Assembly: GCA_018398765.1 (NCBI GenBank)
Contig: JAHBMJ010003501.1
Span: forward strand, 1 to 10,424
Reading direction: 5' to 3'
Origin: Chromera velia
Lineage: Eukaryota > Sar > Chromeraceae
Length of the DNA stretch: 10,424 nt
A program made the position numbers and the translations under genes. Shown here one piece after another: positions 9,687 through 10,424 of the stretch (its first letter is position 1; each line of letters starts with the position of its first letter). Under the pieces are notes generated by a model, which made no database searches, had not been told where the DNA came from, and worked only from the letters and a program-made list of their open reading frames with translations.

Positions 9687-10420
9687 GGAGACACACATGA
9701 AAATGTAGAGACACATGCACGAGGAGGGGGCTCGCAAGCCCTTCGGAAGCAGAGGACAGCAAAGAGAGTGAACCGAAAAGCTTGGACACAGGAAGCAGAA
9801 GCTTACATTGGCGTGTGTCGCTTTCTCTTTGCGGTGAATCCGCTCTCTGCCCCTGCAGGTGCGTTGGAAAGTCTGTGCCCCCCCGCCCCCGCCCCTCCCC
9901 CCTCCTCATCCTGGCTGATAACCTGAGTCCCCCCTAGATCTGCAGAGTTGGTAGGCGCAATCTCCCGGTACATCTCTGCAGCACCCCTCTCGATCAAAGC
10001 CCTGCAGAACACAAAAGAAAAGAAAAGGAAGACCGTGCATGCAGATAGGGAAGGAGAGGGCGAGAGAAAGAAACTTGGATGTGATAAACTCAGGTCAGTC
10101 GAAACGAGGGGAATTCTCTTCAGCTTCATTCCTTCTTTCCTCACACGAACAGACAGACCTTGCGACCTGGACATTGCCATGTGTGGCGCTCCAGATGAGA
10201 GGGGACCACTGCTGATGGTCCTCTATGTCGACTTTTGCCCCCTGATCAATCAAAGACAGTGCCTTCTCTGTCTGGTTCTTTTGGCACCCTTCGAACAGCT
10301 TCCTCCCAAGTGCTTCTGCAAACATCAGGGTGGAGGGTGGAATGACATGAAACCGTCTTGCACAAAGAGGTAGAGCTGCGCAAATCGAGCGAATTGAGCC
10401 GGGTCGAGCAGCACTGGCAT
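3144..10420 (-). CDS. Ankyrin-repeat protein with C-terminal helical repeats (about 19 exons)
   Basis: Hand-built model giving about 688 residues. Exons, 5' to 3': 10420-10354, 10315-10159, 10001-9807, 9449-9337, 8769-8662, 8614-8484, 8411-8331, 7432-7361, 7083-6974, 6819-6732, 6470-6282, 5952-5711, 5209-5116, 4740-4653, 4549-4503, 4343-4251, 3836-3778, 3544-3475, 3206-3144 (TAA). Phases agree at every junction. Ankyrin repeats span about residues 25-260, with motifs such as [11 protein letters not shown] and TVLHQAAAGGD crossing introns seamlessly. The remainder is helical, Ala/Leu/Glu/Lys-rich, and ends in KQKKK. It is probably a cytosolic scaffold or adaptor; no enzyme motif is visible. 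Weak points: the first exon may extend beyond the window; donors of exons 5, 6, 12 and 14 were chosen to keep frame; and exon 9 may contain a further small intron (then about 659 residues). I do not recognise a named orthologue. Confidence 0.75.
3207..3474 (-). other. Intron 18
   Basis: The donor is GTCCGTCCGTCAG at 3474 and the acceptor is TTTACTCTGCAG. No repeat or gene is seen inside. Confidence 0.65.
3837..4250 (-). other. Intron 16
   Basis: The 414-base intron has donor GTGAGTAAGT and acceptor CGCATCCTCGCAG. It contains a short (ATCA)n run near 4200-4214 and nothing that looks coding. Confidence 0.65.
4906..4977. repeat. Two-copy tandem duplication, 33-bp unit
   Basis: AATCGGAGGAGTTGTGTCAG begins at 4906 and again at 4939. 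Both copies are followed by CAGCAAAGAGGG, with 5 extra bases (GGGAG) in the second copy. It lies in intron 13. Confidence 0.85.
5011..5045. repeat. (GGTA)/(GGAA)n microsatellite
   Basis: AGGTAGGTA passes into six or so GGAA units. It lies in intron 13. Confidence 0.9.
5093..5115. repeat. (GATT)n array overlapping the exon 13 donor
   Basis: On the minus strand the 5' splice site itself starts the array: GTCAGTCAATCAATCAATCA. Confidence 0.85.
5210..5710 (-). other. Intron 12
   Basis: About 501 bases. The acceptor side is a (GCAT)-rich run ending CATACATGCAG. No convincing exon inside; an additional small exon cannot be ruled out because the favoured donor (5710) is weaker than GTAAGC at 5697. 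Confidence 0.5.
5953..6281 (-). other. Intron 11
   Basis: The 329-base intron has donor GTCAGTCAGCC and acceptor CTGCATGCAG. No repeat or coding signal is seen inside beyond the ends. Confidence 0.65.
6588..6682. repeat. (ACAG)n microsatellite
   Basis: About 95 bases of nearly pure ACAG units with a few one-base interruptions, inside intron 10. A 17-base direct repeat beginning ACGGAAAGACCGAAAG follows at 6681-6697 and 6710-6726. Confidence 0.95.
6974..7432 (-). other. Linker exons 8 and 9
   Basis: Exon 8 (7432-7361, 24 codons, starting [15 protein letters not shown]) has a GCAG acceptor and a (GTGA)3 donor, both phase 0, and is well supported. Exon 9 (7083-6974) is less certain. It is open throughout (VSETELQ ... 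STKEIVGQ), has a GCAG acceptor at its start, and its donor GTCTGAG gives the phase 2 that exon 10 needs. An internal CTTCAG at 7002-6997 could instead start a 23-base exon (6996-6974) joined straight to exon 8, or there could be an extra in-frame intron 7062-6997. Confidence 0.6.
7828..7877. repeat. (CAGT)n to (CAGA)n compound microsatellite
   Basis: Five or so CAGT units (to about 7849) switch cleanly to about seven CAGA units. It lies in intron 7. Confidence 0.92.
7898..7942 (-). other. Possible 45-base cassette exon
   Basis: An acceptor CTCCTTTGCAG precedes 15 open codons ([15 protein letters not shown]), followed by donor GTCCGT. Both edges are phase 0, so it could be inserted between exons 7 and 8 without changing frame. 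The acceptor and donor types match those used elsewhere in the gene. There is no repeat homology to confirm it, so it is left out of the main model. Confidence 0.25.
8058..8123. repeat. 34-bp tandem duplication, two copies
   Basis: TGTGTGAATCTGTGAATCCT starts at 8058 and again at 8092. The 32-base matched stretch differs at one base (8078 versus 8112). It lies in intron 7. Confidence 0.92.
8281..8304. repeat. (ATCC)6 microsatellite
   Basis: Six perfect ATCC units in intron 7, about 26 bases inside the donor. Confidence 0.95.
8418..8458. repeat. GGAA/GAAA purine tract
   Basis: Lies in intron 6. On the minus (coding) strand it is the polypyrimidine tract that leads to the acceptor CTTCCTTCATGCAG. 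Confidence 0.85.
8770..9336 (-). other. Intron 4
   Basis: The 567-base intron has donor GTGGGCCAG and acceptor GTGTCGTGCAG. It contains a (CCTT)n array. The ankyrin repeat continues perfectly across it, so no exon is expected inside. Confidence 0.8.
9208..9237. repeat. (CCTT)n microsatellite
   Basis: About seven CCTT units in intron 4. Confidence 0.95.
9450..9806 (-). other. Intron 3 with CA/CG repeats
   Basis: The 357-base intron has donor GTAAGC and acceptor TGTGTGTGCAG. It is largely filled by a CA-rich array with an embedded CG block, plus a (CT)n run at 9474-9488. Confidence 0.8.
9543..9697. repeat. (CA)n/(CG)n alternating purine-pyrimidine array
   Basis: CA runs at about 9550-9589 and 9651-9682 flank a CG-rich centre. 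CACACAGTCTCGCACGCACG occurs at 9584 and again at 9616 (32-base period). The palindromic block GCGCGCGCGAGCGCGCGC sits at about 9635-9652. The long alternating purine-pyrimidine pattern is a classic Z-DNA-prone sequence. Confidence 0.9.
9878..9903 (-). other. G-quadruplex-prone run inside exon 3
   Basis: The coding strand has at least four runs of 4-8 G separated by one base within about 26 bases, encoding the Gly-rich insert of the ankyrin domain. Confidence 0.7.
10354..10420 (-). other. Exon 1 candidate with start codon, or upstream ORF
   Basis: ATG at 10420-10418 opens a frame of 31 codons ending in TGA at 10327-10325. If the 38-base segment 10353-10316 is an intron (GTTTCATG ... TTTGCAG, with a CTGAT branch-like motif), the first 22 codons (starting [10 protein letters not shown]) join in frame to [11 protein letters not shown] of exon 2. 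If that intron is not spliced, this is a short upstream ORF whose TGA overlaps the ATG at 10325-10323 of the ankyrin frame (TGATG). I favour the splice because the acceptor has the GCAG ending used elsewhere in this gene. The window ends 4 bases upstream, so a more distal first exon cannot be excluded. Confidence 0.5.
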
Positions 10421-10424
10421 TTGC

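Larger units (their letters stand above)
8331..10315 (-). other. Ankyrin-coding exons 2-7
   Basis: Repeat 1: [17 protein letters not shown] to DIEDHQQW (exon 2). Repeat 2: [19 protein letters not shown], crossing the exon 2/3 junction, then a Gly- and acid-rich insert of about 35 residues in exon 3. Repeat 3: [19 protein letters not shown] (exons 3/4). Repeat 4: [19 protein letters not shown] (exons 4/5). Repeat 5: SALALA in exon 5, followed after the intron by a helix with [10 protein letters not shown] (exon 6). Exon 7 (starting [12 protein letters not shown]) may be the degenerate last repeat or a cap. Junctions 2/3, 3/4 and 4/5 are unambiguous: phase and the ankyrin consensus both continue. 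Junctions 5/6 and 6/7 need the second GT of a GTNNGT donor. Confidence 0.8.

Noticed and set aside
9188-9700. Plus-strand frame rich in Thr-His repeats
   Set aside because: Product of the CA microsatellite; antisense to exon 4 and intron 3.

Overview
The window is nuclear DNA of a eukaryote whose genes carry many introns. The signs are GT-AG introns in both genes, exons as short as about 20-110 bases, tetranucleotide microsatellites in most introns, and a convergent gene pair split by an AT-rich spacer. No rRNA, tRNA, CRISPR array or bacterial-type operon was seen. The style (intron-dense, (ACAG)n/(CCTT)n-rich, PHO84-type phosphate carrier) suggests a microbial alga or alveolate, perhaps a chromerid. 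That placement is a guess from style, not from a marker gene.

Layout. Bases 1-38 are the end of an intron. Bases 39-1108 (+) are the last exon of a major facilitator superfamily transporter of the inorganic phosphate:H+ symporter (PHO84/PHS) family; its earlier exons lie outside the window. Bases 1109-3143 are a spacer between two converging gene ends. Its first half is visibly AT-rich and holds a 306-bp MITE-like element (1311-1616) with perfect 16-bp terminal inverted repeats. Its second half is purine-rich and GC-richer, with no convincing gene.

From 10420 (possibly beyond the window edge) down to 3144, the minus strand holds one long gene that I rebuilt by hand as about 19 exons and roughly 660-690 codons. 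Exons 1-7 (high coordinates) encode about five ankyrin repeats. Exons 8-19 encode a chain of helical, coiled-coil-like repeats ending in a lysine-rich tail and TAA. Splice sites were chosen so that GT/AG, codon phase and repeat continuity all agree; most junctions fit cleanly. At three junctions (exons 5/6, 6/7 and 14/15) the frame closes only if the donor is moved exactly 4 bases downstream, inside a GTNNGT tandem.

The two genes converge tail-to-tail and nothing links their functions: one is a membrane carrier, the other a probable protein-protein scaffold. The most unusual signal is in the splice sites. Donors sit in short GTNN tetranucleotide arrays, often with C at +3, and 17 of 19 acceptors end in GCAG.
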